From NCBI GenBank assembly GCA_028564675.1, contig JAOVVO010000206.1, positions 1 to 64,000 of the forward strand: a stretch of 64,000 nucleotides of DNA. The letters run 5' to 3'. The notes under the pieces were generated by a model. The model was given only the letters and a program-made list of their open reading frames with translations. It made no database searches and was not told where the DNA came from. Of the stretch, positions 1 through 14,125 are shown piece by piece; positions within the stretch are counted from its first letter, which is position 1, and every line of letters starts with the position of its first letter. The stretch is from Onchocerca lupi. Lineage: Eukaryota; Nematoda; Chromadorea; Rhabditida; Onchocercidae. Position numbers and translations under genes: made by a program.

Positions 1-203
1 CACTCGACCGAGCTGATGGCAGCTAGTTGGTAGAAATGATTTTTGTACTCAGGACCCTCATCTTCTTCGTGGATGGAGGATGCTGGTATCATTTTGCAGA
101 GACAAGCAAGATCCTTTGTTGTCTCGGAAGCATGCGCCTTTGGTGCACATGAGACTGTGCCAGTAGTTAGCTGATGATGAAAGAGAGCTTTTTTAAAGCT
201 CAT
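1..203 (-). CDS. 5' end of an unrecognised gene, cut by the window edge
   Basis: Read on the minus strand, an ATG at 203-201 opens a frame of 67 codons with no stop to position 1, starting MSFKKALFHHQLTTG and continuing with SCAPKAHASETTKDLACLC and a later acidic stretch EEDEGPEY. The stretch is clearly richer in G+C than the DNA to its right, as other exons here are. A CTATCCAG 3' splice signal ends at 207, three bases before the ATG, which fits a spliced-leader trans-splice site or an ordinary acceptor, so the ATG is the likely but not certain start. There is no clear signal peptide or membrane segment; three cysteines lie within about 20 residues (Cys19, Cys34, Cys36). I do not recognise the family. 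The rest of the gene lies left of the window. Confidence 0.6.
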   Translation of the reverse strand, partial: MSFKKALFHHQLTTGTVSCAPKAHASETTKDLACLCKMIPASSIHEEDEGPEYKNHFYQLAAISSVE

Positions 204-1800
204 TAACTGGATAGACAAATTAATTTTACAATCAACTACATGAGATATGCAATGTAAAATTTTAAAGGGATCACTGATTTTTTTTTTCTTTTTTTCTCGC
301 GATTTCAGCGACACTGAGAGACATAATTCTACTAATTAATTCAATTTAATAATTTATTTACTATCACATATTTATTACATATACTTCATCAAAATCTTCC
401 ATAAATCATATTGGTTAATATGATGAATCAAATATGATTAATCGGAATTAACTATTTGAAATATCATTCAAAGATATCTAATCTTTAAGTGATATTGCAA
501 TTAATGAATTATAATCATTAGCAAAATAATGAGAATGTTGCGCATCTTATCAAAATTAGAGAAATCTAAGTTCGAATTAGATATTCATGGACTTACAGTA
601 TCTATTCCGGTATAAAGGAAATTGTAAGTTCTCGGCGTCAAAGTTAAAAATTTCGATCGTGATATAAAAAAGTTTCAAATTTTCAGCACCTATTCCGATG
701 TAAAATTGCTTGTTTAGTTATTAATACAATAAAATACAAAATGTATTTTGCATATGATGACAATTCAAAAGAATCACGAAAATTATTTTTAATTTATCTT
801 AATTATTCATGATTTTTTTTTTGCATCAATCAAAATGCTTTTAACTGTTATGAAATAATTTAAAAGAAATTTTAAGAAATTTACAAATTTCTATAATTGT
901 TCTCGAAAATATAATAATCAAAAAATTGAATGAAAGGAACAAATAAATTCTGATAATTGAGTAGCATATATTTCTCATAAAGATATATTTCATATTTATC
1001 AATCTAATTTTTGCAAATATCTTTACTTATGAATATTTTTCCTGTTTACTTAAATTGTAAACAAACGAAAAAAAAATATTTACAGTATAACTATACTACT
1101 GTTCCGTGATAGTATAACTCTGTGATAATATTCTACGATAATATGACAAGAACAAAGATTTGGAAATTCTATTTTCTGAAACATTTTTTTATAAATAATT
1201 AATCAGCGAATTAATTGAAGTAATTTTACAATTAACATCATGAATTGTCTTTTTCAAGTATTATTATTATTACTATTCATATTTAATCAATCGATCGTAG
1301 ATAGATAAATTTGATCAAATAATCAGGCATTGGTAATTTTTCTTTTTTCCTTTTATTTTATCTATCAAATCTAATCATTCCCTATTTTAGATCATTTAAT
1401 TGTAAAATCACACAAAATATTCATTGCTGTTGTTTTTGTTGTTGTAACTATTATTATTCTCAGCAATAATTTGAAATTATTTGCTTGTCTCAATATCATT
1501 CAACTAATACTTATTTTCTCAGGTAAGAATATCATTATTATTCGATAGAAAAAAAAATAAAATAAAATTTTTACGAATTTTCTCCCATATTTATGCCTAT
1601 TTTTGTTTTGCTTTTTCATGTGAAAAAGCATTTTTTTTACCTTTTCGGTTTCACTTTTTTTCCCCTTTTTTATAATGTGATAACGAGAATATTTTGACCA
1701 TTTTTAATGTAATTTTTGTATGTGAATGAAGAGGAAAAAAGTGATTTTTAAAAAATAGATTTTAGAATGAGTTAGAATAATAATTTAAAAAAAAAAAAGG

Positions 1801-1820
1801 AGAGAGAGAGAGAGAGAGAG
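1801..1820. repeat. (GA)10 microsatellite
   Basis: Ten perfect AG/GA dinucleotides in a purine-rich stretch. Similar shorter GA tracts recur at about 3811-3825 and 6812-6838. Confidence 0.9.
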
Positions 1821-2085
1821 GGAGAAAGAAATAAAGAGAAGAAAAAAAAATGCTAGGATTAAATTGCTTGCGAAAGCGAATTAAATAAACCCATTAACAG
1901 TATCATTACTAATAATAGCATGTTGTCATCTTTTTCACACTATTTTGTAATTTTTTTTTCCATTTCAAATTTCAAAAAAAAAAAAAAAAAAAATAGAAAA
2001 AAACCACAATTTTTTCTCTAGAATAAATGAGCATAACAAAATGTACTTTAATATAATTGCTATATTCATCATGTAGAATGCCGAC

Positions 2086-2113
2086 TGCATGCATGCATGC
2101 ATGCATGCATGCA
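2086..2113. repeat. (TGCA)7 self-complementary microsatellite
   Basis: Seven perfect TGCA units make a 28-bp run that is its own reverse complement, so it can extrude as a cruciform. It is far from any gene found here. Confidence 0.9.
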
Positions 2114-4637
2114 ATTTGTGCATTTATGTGTATGCTTTATATGCCATTTGTAAATATAAACATTATTCATATTAATAATTAAGTGATATAATCGCTTTAT
2201 CAACTTAATGAGATTTGTTAAATAAAATTTAAAATAATAAATAAATAGAAAAGACAATATAAACGGGATAAAGTAATATTGTCAACTCAGAAAAAGAAAA
2301 AAACAACAATCAAATGTGAAAACAATAATTTTGTTGATAAAAATCAAATATCACCAGAATCGTTATCATTAGGATGAATGAGATTATTTTATATAATATA
2401 GCATTATTTATTGGTAAATTTCTCGCAAAATATATATATGAAAATTTCATATTTTTTTTCAAATTTAACTTAATAATTATCTTAAATTAAAATTGAATGA
2501 ATTATTTGCATTATTTTGATTGATAATTGGCAGATGAAATTTAGATATTTGCAAAAAAAGATTGTAATGTTGAAAGATGGCAATATTGATTGATTAAACA
2601 TTTATAAAAAAGTATACAATATTTGTCATAATTTTTTTTCCAAATTTATTTATATTCAATTATTGTTGATTCAAGAGATTGCTATTGAAAATATCATTGT
2701 AATTAGCTTTTATTTGCCTTTTTTTTTTTTATTTTCCGAATGGTTTATGAATAATGAAATGAATAAAACTTAATAATACTTAATGTCGCAATTTGACACT
2801 TCTTCTTCAATTATCTTCGTTGTTTAGAAGTAACTATTCTTCTTCGTTGTACATATACATTTGTATAGAATTTCATCACTTAACCTATTACCTTTGAACT
2901 TTTGAAGAACCAGTCTTGCCGCCTATTCTTTCTTATTTTATGCAAATTACGATAATTTGCACTCTGTTGTAGAGAGAATTTTTCTCCACTTGCAATGGAA
3001 TCAAATTACTCTTTATGAAGCATTATTAATGGATAATTGAATCATGGAAGTAATAATTAGTATCAAAAAAATAAATAAAGAAATAAATAAATAATAAAAA
3101 AGAAAAGGAAAAAATTATTTACCATAGAAAATTTTTGGCTGATAAATCAAAATTTAAATACGATTTCAATTAATTACTGTACTTTTTGTTTAACTAAATA
3201 TGATAGAATGTATTATGAATTTGAAAATTTTAGAATAAAATTAATGACCAGGAAGAAAAAAATAGGATATTTCAGTTTTTTTTTTATACTAATGAAAGAT
3301 TGAAATTGATGAAAAATTTTTGACCTAAAATATCATTTGATTGAAAATGCGTATAAAACGGCAATGATGAATTATTTAGTAATTATCACTATTATTATTA
3401 TTATATTGTTATTATTGTTGGCAATTGTTTATTTAAGTTTAAATTTAAATTGTGTAAATGAAAGAGTTTTGTTTCGTTTTTCTGTTTTTTCTCTTCACTT
3501 TTTCTCAAAATTATTTGTCGATGAAATCCCTCGAAAAGAAATGGCTTTAATGAATAAAAAGCACATTTGAGGTGATGAGGTGCAAAATTCCGTTATTGAA
3601 TTAAATTTTAGGATATAAAATTGGAATTGATTGATTAAAAATGGATGAAGCATAATTGGAGTGCATTGGAAGAAAGAATGGAAATGTAAATGGATGGAAG
3701 AAAGACAATTTTGTGTGAATTAAGAAGATGGAAGGAAAGTATTAAAATAATACTGGTTTCATTATAAAAATCTTTTTCCTTTCATAAAAGAGAAAAATGG
3801 GCCGAAAGAAAGAGAGAGAGAGAGGGCGAGAGAGGAAGAGAAGAAAAGAAAGAGTTTTAAATTGAGATAAATGGATGTCTTTGAAAGCAATCTGCTTTAA
3901 TTTAATTTTCTTGTATAACTACCGCCTTGAAAGTGTTTTCCATTTTCTTTTGGCAAATTTGTCGCAATTTCAAATAAAGCATCAAACATTATTATCTGTT
4001 GTTAGATGTACTAACAAACAAGCACTGGTATTTACTTTTTTGAGTAGAAATGATAAGACTGATAAAAATTTACTTGTTATACACACTTATATCTTACATT
4101 GATGCACATACTGATAATAATATATTATCATTCAAATGAATTATCTTTTATTTGACAGGAATTCAAATTATCTGAAATCTTCTTATTAGTTAAAAGAAAT
4201 AAATTGCCATTTATCATTTCATTAAATAGTCTGATATAAAGTGATAACAGGTAGTGTTTTAATTATTTCATTCATTAAGAAATATTTTACATTGTATTGT
4301 TAAACGAATTAGTTCAAAATATTTTTTATTTCAAAGAATTTGAACTTTAAACTTTTTGAAATAAAGTTTCAAATTACACTTTTTTCTCTTTCATTATATT
4401 CTAAGTAATAATTTGTGATAATAATTACAATGAAATTAATTAATACAAGGGAAAATTGAAAATTGAATTTGTTAATTAGTACTTAAAAAAGAAACGATAA
4501 AAAGTAATGGAGGAGGGGAAAAAAAGTGAAAAATTTACAAACGAAAAAAAAATTTATGTACATTAAGAAAATTGCACTACTAATGATTACCGTATGTTGG
4601 GGATAATTTTGAAAGATGATTCAATTAAATAAGAAAA

Positions 4638-4671
4638 GATGATAATGATGATGATTATCATCATTATCATC
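4638..4671. repeat. Perfect hairpin of GAT/ATC triplets
   Basis: A 15-base arm GATGATAATGATGAT is followed by a GATT loop and its exact reverse complement. It probably arose from triplet-repeat expansion; no gene is nearby. Confidence 0.85.
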
Positions 4672-6630
4672 ATTCAAATAACTTTTTAATTGAAAATTTA
4701 TATTGATCAAAATTTTGCCCGACAGCAATTATTATTTTGATTTATTTAAATATATTTCAATTATAAATTTTTCAAATTACACATCATTATCGAATCACAA
4801 TCTTCGACGAAAAAAAGACGTAATTTTTTTTCATAATTTAATTTTAATTTAGAAATTTTTATAATTATAAATTTAATGGATCGAAATTTGGAGAAATTTT
4901 AATTTAATAAATTTATATGTTATGCACAATGTGTTCAGTAGGTATAGTGCATGTAGTAATTAAAAATACTGTAGAAATTATATATAAATTGAATAAATTA
5001 GAGGCGATAATATGAGAAATGAAAATGAATTAAATTTGTTTATTTCAATGAATAAAATGAAGAAAAGTCTATGAGGAAGCGCATTTGTCTCATTTTTAAT
5101 TGATATCTGATCATCTATATTTGTATGCAATCTTTCCGCTTGTCATCATTTTCAATTCATACTTATTTCAAAAATTAAATTGAATTCACAAGAATAATGG
5201 ATTCAGATGGAATAATTCGTTCTGCAACATATATCATCAATCTTTCCATCCATCTATTCATTCAACTTTAAAAGATCTTTCGTCTTCTTTCACTGCAAAA
5301 TCTTTTGTCACATCCATTTTTAGGATAATTTTATTGAAAATTAGATTGCATATTGAAATGAACTGGATCATTTGTGTGTTATTCTTGTCAACATAATTTA
5401 ACAAAATACAAATATGAAATTATTTGATGGAATCGAAAAAAAATTCATGAATGAGAAAATTTTTCAATTTCTCATTTCTCATTTCTCATTTTCTTATTTC
5501 TTAAAATGACAAATTTTGAAATTCGCATAATATATATTGCTGACAGTAATAAATAAAAAAAATAGTATCATCCATTTTATTCATTATTTTCATTAAATTA
5601 TATTTGTTTATTTTTTTCTTTTATCTGAGTAACAAAATTGTTTAAAAATTATTGAGGAGGAAATAATTGATTAATTTATTTTTGATTATTAATAAAAGTG
5701 AAAATAATTAAAGGGAATAAAGGAATAATTATATCAGTGATAACTATTATAATAAGTTAATAATAATTATTATAATAATATTAATGTTATGATTACACAT
5801 ATAACATTTTTTCGTAACCATTAGTAACTTTTTTTGGGTAAAAAGGATGAAACAAGTTGAAAAATTATGAAAAATTGCTAATCAGATTAGTTTAATCAAT
5901 ATTTAGGTGAAACCAATAGTAACAACTGGCAATATCACTGATCATGTGATTTTCACAATAAATCAATATTCAAATATCAAGTTTATTTTGTAATGTTAGG
6001 GTGAATATATGTTTTTATTTAAAAAAAATTTAATTCATTTATAACTATGTTTGTGTAATATTTTCGACAAGTCATAAATCATTTATTTATCTCAAGCAAT
6101 CAGTTTAACTGTTAAATTCATGAAATTTAATGATAATTTCCTCTCAAGTCCTATCATTCAAATTTTAATAAATCAAACATAAAAGCCATAAAATTCGATT
6201 TTATCACAGATGGATACTGTCACCATTCATGTGTCATAATTTTAATAATCACCTTGAACTATTTGGTACCATTTTGATAATCCTGAAATATAGAATTCGA
6301 AACATTCATCGGTATTATTCGTGAATTCATAAATTCAAAAATTCACAAATTCGAATTCATAATTCACAACTAAATTCATAAATTCGTTTTGCGAATTATT
6401 TTATAATTTAAATAACTAAAATTATCATAATTATATGTTAATCAATACCAATCTAAAATTTATCTCAATAATAAATTTTCATTTTTTATAATTTTCAAAA
6501 GAATGAATGTAAGAAGAAAGAGGTAAAGAGAGAAAAAGAAGAAAAAACAATGGAAATTTAATGATATATGATGAGAAAAGAGGAAGGCTTATTAATATTG
6601 GCTATTTTTTTGCAAATAATCCTGATGATT

Positions 6631-6838
6631 CTCTCTCTCCCTCTCTCATCCTCTCTCTCTCTCTCTTTCCCTCTCTTTTTGTTTATGAAATAAATAATAA
6701 TTCGCGCATTTGTTGCGTAATTGATGCGAAAATTGATGTAATTCGTTCGAATGAAAAGATTTCACGAAAAGATAGGAAAAAACTCCAAAAATAAAAAAAA
6801 AACGATGGGTAGAGAGAGAGGGAGAGAGAGAGAGAAAG
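6631..6838. repeat. CT tract and complementary GA tract
   Basis: A CT-rich tract at about 6631-6680 and a GA-rich tract at about 6812-6838 on the same strand are reverse complements, so a transcript could fold into a hairpin with a ~130-nt loop. Open frames overlapping both tracts are low complexity and are not taken as genes. Confidence 0.7.
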
Positions 6839-7132
6839 AAAAGAAGGAATTATGAATGCAACGAAACAGAATAACAAGTAATTAGCAATTATAATAATTA
6901 TAATTTCAACTTAATTTGGATAAAATGCAAAAAATGATCAAGTAAATTTAGAATAGATTCTGAAAGTTTAAATAAAGATAATAAAAAAAAAAGTAATATA
7001 ATTAATAAAAAGATTGCAAAAAAACAATTTACAATCAAATTTTATAATAATGAATGATATTTTTGAAATTTAAAAATTTCGAATCTCATTCAAAATTTTT
7101 TAATTATTTCTTTTTTAATTAATTCAGTAAAC

Positions 7133-7133
<1 letters not shown>

Positions 7134-7170
<37 letters not shown>

Positions 7171-7172
7171 TA
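7134..7172. repeat. (AAT)n microsatellite
   Basis: About 13 consecutive AAT/ATA triplets without interruption. Confidence 0.9.
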
Positions 7173-8024
7173 GGTAAATAAATGGGATTAGATGAATGAG
7201 GCGACAATATGGACAACAGAGGACAGAGGACAGAAGAATGGGACATTGACCTTCAATATTATTATCCAAATCTCAACCATTATTATTATTATCATTATTA
7301 TCATAATTAGCATCAGTATTTCAATGTCAATTTCATTTCATTCTTCTTTCTTTCTTTCTTTTTTTTTCTTCCTTTCTGTTTCTCTTTTTAATAGCCTAAT
7401 TTTTTATTTTTTGCTGATGTATTATTATGATGATTAATGTTGTAAATTTTTCACATTTTGTATATTTAATAATTTCATTATTTATATTTCAAAAGAAAAG
7501 CGAGAAAAGAGCAAGGAAAATTGTCATTTCTTTGTGTATATGTTATCAATAAGCAATAAATTATTTCATTTATGATAATAAATTAAATTGAAATTACAAA
7601 TATTACATAATCGATTGGGAAAGGAAGAATCGATTAAAAATTGCTTATCAATTAAAACTCGATGAAATTAATTTCACATATTTCATTGCTAAAATTTCAA
7701 CAAAAATAATTGCAACCTTTTTGATGACATCAAGAAGATTTGCGAGAAAAAAATAAATCAAAATTTTTTTAAACACAATATATCATTTTCATGTATAATA
7801 ATATTAATTTATAACCTATTATTTTATAAAATAAGCAGAAAAGTTTTCAAAATATATAAGTAAATGATTTTATTTTAATTAAATTCTATGCAACATGAAA
7901 CTACTGGTAAAAGTTGAAAAATGTTTAATAAACTAAATTTCTATAGCAAAATCAATTATAATTATATTCCAAAAATAATATTACTCTTTTGGAGAAGTAT
8001 GATTATGTTACACATAAAATAATC

Positions 8025-8025
<1 letters not shown>

Positions 8026-8062
<37 letters not shown>
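8026..8062. repeat. 37-base poly(T) run
   Basis: Uninterrupted T run. Length in an assembly may be unreliable. Other long T or A runs lie at about 24471-24498, 39043-39067 and 61560-61579. Confidence 0.9.
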
Positions 8063-8066
<4 letters not shown>

Positions 8067-9563
8067 ATTGCTGCAAATCTATCAAAAGATGAAAATTTTA
8101 TGCAACATTTTTGACGTATTATTTGGCATCAATCATTTGAGCTAATTAAAAACTGATTGAAAATCATTGCTACACCTTTATCATAATACTGATAAATTTG
8201 AATAATTCAATAAATAATATTTTAAGCTATAATTAACATTTACTGCATTTCACATAAATTTGTAATAAATTAGTTGGAATGAAAGAGTTAAAAATTTTTT
8301 TTAAATTAAGTATAATGTTTAATTGTTTGCTTATTACTCAACACTTTTTTCGAATTTATTTTTCAATTTTTATTTTGATAGAGAAATTTAAAAAAAAAAA
8401 AAAAAAAAGTAGAGCGACAATTGTAACACATAATTTAGTAACATTCATACATCTGCTCATTCTACTTTCACCTTTATCGATCTTCAATTTAATTTTGAAT
8501 ATAAACGAACGAATGAGTAATTGAAAAAAAAGTATGAACGACACGTCTGTCGACAGATGTACCGTTTTCTTTTTTTTTTTGCATAAATTTCCAAAATTAT
8601 AATACTATTGCTATTGGAAGAAAAAATATATTAAAATGATTCATTTGCTTATAACATTCTTTAAATTAGAGCATTTTTTTATTTGCAAAATTAAATTCTT
8701 TATTTTTTAAAAAATAATTTCATTTATTCAATTCTTTCAGAATGAATAAAATGCACGTATTCATTTATTGTTTTATTGTCTTATTTACCTACATATATAT
8801 TTATATCGCTCATAATATGGATTTATTATTTCATTCTTATTTACACACATCCATATATATGTATTCTTTTAATAATAATAACGTATGTAACTTCATTTAT
8901 AATAGAATTTTGTGATTGTTTTATTGCTTATTGTATATGCATATGCATTGCTATGTCAATAAAAAAAGGCAATGATAAATTGTTATCAGATAAGAAAAAA
9001 AAAAGAAAACATTTATTTCAACTTGTTGTTCATAATTTATACACAAAAATGGGATATAAAAGCTAAAAGCATTTTAATGAAGCTTTTGAAAAATCACAGT
9101 TACAAATTAAAAACACGTATCAGAGAAAGCAAAAAGAAAAAAACAATATACGGTATAGATTTGTGAACTTTTAAATGATTAATTAAATATTTAATTTTTT
9201 TTAAATTATATTTCAATAAAAATTTATGATATAATATCTTTGTAAAAAAAAAAAAAAGCAAAATGCTAAAAAATTAATTTTGTTTTTAAACTGATTAATA
9301 ATTTTGAATTAGACAGATTGTTAGAAATTACCGAATCTAAAATGAAATTAATAACTTTGATGAGTGTAAAATTTGATAACTTTAATTCTTTAAAAATCTT
9401 CGAAATTTTACGCAAATTTTTTTTAAAAAATTCTTAATAAAATAAATTTTAAGATTATTAGTAGATGTGAATAATCAATAATGGGTAAATTATAGATATG
9501 GAATAATTTAAGGAATAAATAAAACATTGGTTTTTAAAAAAATTTTCCACAAAAGAACAGGAA

Positions 9564-10514
9564 TCATTTTGGTTCAGGTGATTTCAATTCAGTATTATTT
9601 GAGGGTGTCGTCGATTTCGATGATTCTGCTTTCGATCTTTCAAACGATATTGGTATTGGTGGAGTTTGGACAAGATTTAGGGTAAAACTTGAAGTAGGTA
9701 CCTGAAATGGGAACATTGCTAACGGTAAAGATGCTGCCGCAGCGGCTGTTAGTGGTGTTCCGGTAATTACCGTACTCGTTGCTGATGTTGAGGATGTTAT
9801 TGGTGATGATGGTGCCGCTGGTACCGCGAGCGGTACAAACGATGTAGACGGCGGTAGACTAGTATTCGTTGCAGTTTGCAAGCCAAGCGGAAGAGGTGCG
9901 GCCTGAAGCGGGAAAAGTCTTGGATGATTTAGCGCATTAGCTGCCATATAGTTGGCCCAGTAAGGATTGGTACGTAATAATTGTTGAATTGCAGCAACAT
10001 TTGATGCTTCATTCAAAAGATCCATTCCGACGGCTGCCTGTCTTTTCCATTTTGTCCTATAAATTGAATTTAAAACAAAAATTTTTAAATCATAGAATTT
10101 TAATTTCAAAGATTTATATTATAATTCCAAAAAATTTGGTTTCAAAAAAAAAAAAAGTTAACAATATGCAGTAAAAATAAATTTTAGTTGTAATTATCGA
10201 TATTTTTAGTTCTAAAAAATATGGTATTATTAATATAAATTAACAAACAGCATTCATCATATGTCATTATAAAAGTAAATAACAATGATAGTATCCATTA
10301 CTTGAAAGTTAGTAATTCAAATTTAAGTTATTTGATAATTTATTCAAAAATTTTGGATTTTTTCATAACAAAAAAAAACTTAGTTTACTTGATACAAAAT
10401 TTTAATTGAGTTTATTACTAACATGAATGATTATTATCATTAACATGTAAAATGGATAATGATGTATTTTTGCTCGAATGCTTTCAGTTTACATTAACAA
10501 ATAATTTAGAGATT

Positions 10515-10561
<47 letters not shown>

Positions 10562-13500
10562 CCACGAAATAGGCAACAATTTGAGCCTTATCCTTTTAAA
10601 ATCTATACTTTTCGTCTAATCCTTTGCTTTGCTTTTGTTCACAATTTTACGGTAGAATGAGCATTTTTACAGTGTTAAAATCTGCTAAGTACCTTTTTTC
10701 ATTCTGCACTAATTTTATATCATTTTCTCTCTTTTGTTAAACAAATAATAGTAATGTAGAAGAAAAAAAAAAAAAACAAAAAGAGAGAGAAAGAAAGATA
10801 GTATTTTATAAGAAAAACAAAAAAAAAAATAAAAAGCAAAAGTTTACGGTAATTCTCAGGAGAATACGGTAGTAAAAATACAGTAGTGGAAAGATATTAA
10901 GATACTATTTCCAAAAAAAAAAAAATGATTTTAGTTTAATACGCATAAATATGCAGTTCTTTTTCGTTTTTTTTTTTTTTATATGCGATTCAATAGATCA
11001 TTTTTTTCGTCGAGACTCAAACGAAATTCGATGTATTAAAATAAGTTTTAAAAAGTGGAACATAAACGCAAAAGAAGGACATTAAATTAATAGTTAAGTG
11101 GATCACTTGGATCTATTTTTTCTTTTTTTTTTTTCAAAACACATGGGATTATTTTAGCTCCAAATTTTTTGTTTTATATATATGTATATATAATATATAT
11201 ATATATAATGTTTTTTTTGTTTGGATTGGAATTTGAATTTAAAATTTTTAATGCAATATTATTATTAAATTGCAATTTTATCTACTCACTTTAATTTTAT
11301 CGAAAATAAGTAATAAATAATGGGAAAATATTTCATAATACTGAAAAAAAAAAACAAAAACACGGAATTCAAAGACAAATTTCAAAAAAAAAAAAAAAAA
11401 AAGAGTCAATACCGTCGATTTTGATACCATGTTTTGACTTGCGTATCCGAAAGACCCATTCGTTGAGCTAAATCCATCCGATCCTGAACGCTTAAATATT
11501 TCTGCTTATCAAATGTTGCTTCTAATTCCTGGAATTTTGAAAATTAAAAAAGAAATTTATATGAATTTTGCAAATTTACCATTCAAATAAATGATAAAGA
11601 AAATAAATACATCTCACCTGTAATTGCTTATCAGTAAAAATTGTCCGTGCTTTGCGTGCTTTTTTACCGCATCCAGTTGAGGAATGAGAATGTGGACTGC
11701 AACCGGAACGATGTGATTCCGTTGATGCGCTTCGTTCATCCTCACCCAATGATGATAATTCTAAATTAATGAGTATTATTTGATTGATTACGGTAAGTAT
11801 CAAAGAGATTTTTTCGCCTTTGCATTCTTTTCCCTTCATTAATTCAAAAAAAAATTTGATCAAAAGTTGAAATTTGAAAAAAAAAAGAAACAGTTTACCC
11901 GAAATTTTCCTTATTTCTTATTTTAAATTTTTAATTAAAGAATTGATTATTTGTTTATTTTTGCTAAGAAACATTCAATTCATAAAATGAACAATTAAAT
12001 ATCAAATTAATCAAAAAAAATTTGAAAAATAATTACTGAATACAATTAAAAGGAAAACCAACGACGAAAAAAACAGATTTTTAATTTTTTTATTTTTAAT
12101 TTTTTTCTTTTTATATATTAAGAGTGGAAGAATGAATTTAATCTCAAATTAATGTGAAAAAATTTATTATCTAAACTTGAAATTTTTTGCCAGATGAACT
12201 ATGACCCTTTTTTCTTATTTCGTCCCTTTTATTTTACTTTCTCCTCTCTCCCTCTTTTAAATTCATTCATTCAATTGATATTAATCCAAAATTGAAAATG
12301 GATATGGTACAAATCAAATAATAACCAAATAACAATAAGTATTTGAAGATAATTTGTAAATGAGTAATAAGCAAAATCTCCATTCATTCAGACTGTTATC
12401 CAAATAATCCGTTTTATTAATCCTAAATCAATTGTAAGTACCAATTCTTGTCTAATTCTTTATTAACACACATACATACTACATCTTTTCCTTATCTTTT
12501 CTCACAACTTTCATAAATTTCTTATCTTCCATCTCTTTCCTAAAAATACCACTAATTTTTTTCTTCGTTTTTCGTTAATTAATCCAAAATAACGAGAAAA
12601 AAAAAAGAAATGAGATATTTAAGAATAATATAAGTATGATAATCCTCTTGTAACAAAAATCCCTTTCTTTCAAAAGAAATCTTTTCATCCTGTAATTTTC
12701 CAATCTTCCATCTGCTCTAAATTGATTACAATTTTTTCGTTAATCCATTTAGCACTCAATAAAAGCAAATGATTTGGTAATAATTCTTAATGAACAGCTT
12801 ATAAATTAGTAATTTGCTAAGAATAGATTGGCAAGAAAAAAGAGGAAGGTTTGTTAATAATCAGGTAAAAATTTAGAATAAAAACCCGGAAAAAGGTATT
12901 TTCCGCTTCAACTATCACTAAATTAGGGCTAAATTTGACCGAAAAAAAAAAGCTATTACCATTTACGTTTGCTTTGATTATTTGATTAATTGATTATTAC
13001 TACCGTAATTAGACAAATTCCCGTTTTTCATTTTTTTTTTAATAACTTAGATAAAAGTATAGGTTAAAATTGTAGTGGTTAGATAAGATTGAATCAATAA
13101 TTTTTTTATAACATACTAAAGATGGAACAATAATGATGACGATTAGATGAAATGATGGGACAGGTGCTAAATGGATCAAATTATTACCTGATTATATTGG
13201 TAAGCTTTAATAACATTTGATTTTGATTGCAACTACTTAAGTTGAAACAATATGACAAATATTTGGTTACTTATGTAAATATTGATTTTTTTGGAACAAA
13301 ATAGCGATTACGGTAGAATAAATATGAGTAAATTCTTGAAATTTTCGAATTTTAAAGCTTTTTATATCAGACAATTAAGAAAAATTTACTTTCAATATTT
13401 TACTAGAATCAATAGAAAAACTACCATAACCTTGCAAATTCTCTCCTAATTATCTGAACTTATTTGTTAATTTTTAGTATGAAATAAAATTTTCGAATAA

Positions 13501-14125
13501 TTACTTCAAGTGAATAATTACTTCAATAGGATAAATTTTATGGAGAATAATTAATGTACTAGAAATTACCACGAAAATTGAAAAATATTATCTTTCTAAC
13601 TATGAATTTGTTTTTTTTTTTTATAATTTCAATCTACAGAATCTCACGATTGTTAATTTGAAAATTAAATTTTGCAAATAAATTATGTTGAAAATCGAAA
13701 TCATTACATTACATGATAGATTTTTGAAATCATTTAAGAATAACACGAATAAATACGAACAAATTCTTTAAATTTTCGAATTTTAACGCTTTTTATAGCA
13801 TTAAAATGATAAAATTTGTGATGAAATTTGAAATTTAAAAAAATTTTCAAAAAATTTATAAAATAAATGTAATTCAAAATAATTACTAACCATTTTCACC
13901 ACTTGTATTTGCTTTATCTTCATTTGAATCAAGAATATCGGAAATCCGGAAGCTACTATTACCCGAACTATTACTGCTATGTAAATTGCTTGATGTGGTG
14001 ACAATTTTTCCGGCATTACTTTGTTGAGTACCGGATGCTGTATTTAATAATGCTAACGTTGCCGGATCCACTACACTATACGTAAACGGATTCATCATTA
14101 ATTGACGTGGATCCAATAGATTCAT
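9564..14125 (-). CDS. BarH-class homeobox transcription factor (ceh-30/ceh-31 type)
   Basis: Sequence-specific nuclear transcription factor. Minus-strand exons 14125-13891, 11760-11618, 11528-11413 and 10056-9564 join in frame (987 nt, 328 aa) with GT/AG boundaries. The homeodomain is about residues 113-172: KKARKARTIFTDKQLQ, then QKYLSVQDRM, then KTWYQNRRTKWKRQ. Trp160 and Asn163 are homeodomain positions 48 and 51. Tyr161 at position 49, where most homeodomains have Phe, is a BarH hallmark, and the following AVGMDLL also fits BarH. Upstream, SSFRISDILDSNED (about residues 57-70) resembles the BarH FIL/eh1-type repression motif. The C-terminal half is rich in Ala, Pro, Ser and Thr with NPYWANYM just after the homeodomain. 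Nematode BarH genes act in neuronal and sex-specific cell-fate decisions (family knowledge); which paralogue this is cannot be told. Introns are 2130, 89 and 1356 bp. The ATG is chosen because it opens the frame just inside a 3' splice signal. Confidence 0.92.

Larger units (their letters stand above)
204..9563. other. Gene-poor 9.4 kb between two minus-strand genes
   Basis: No exon can be supported here on either strand. Short open frames are low-complexity translations of T-rich or GA/CT-rich DNA and lack homology-like texture. It contains simple repeats (annotated separately), several GA/CT tracts and many short A or T runs. It is upstream of the left-edge gene and downstream of the BarH gene, so it may hold the 3' UTR and control elements of either, but no specific site is convincing. 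Confidence 0.55.

Noticed and set aside
6561..7437. Open frames rich in S, L, F and I on both strands
   Set aside because: They translate CT/GA and AAT simple repeats and have no gene-like context.
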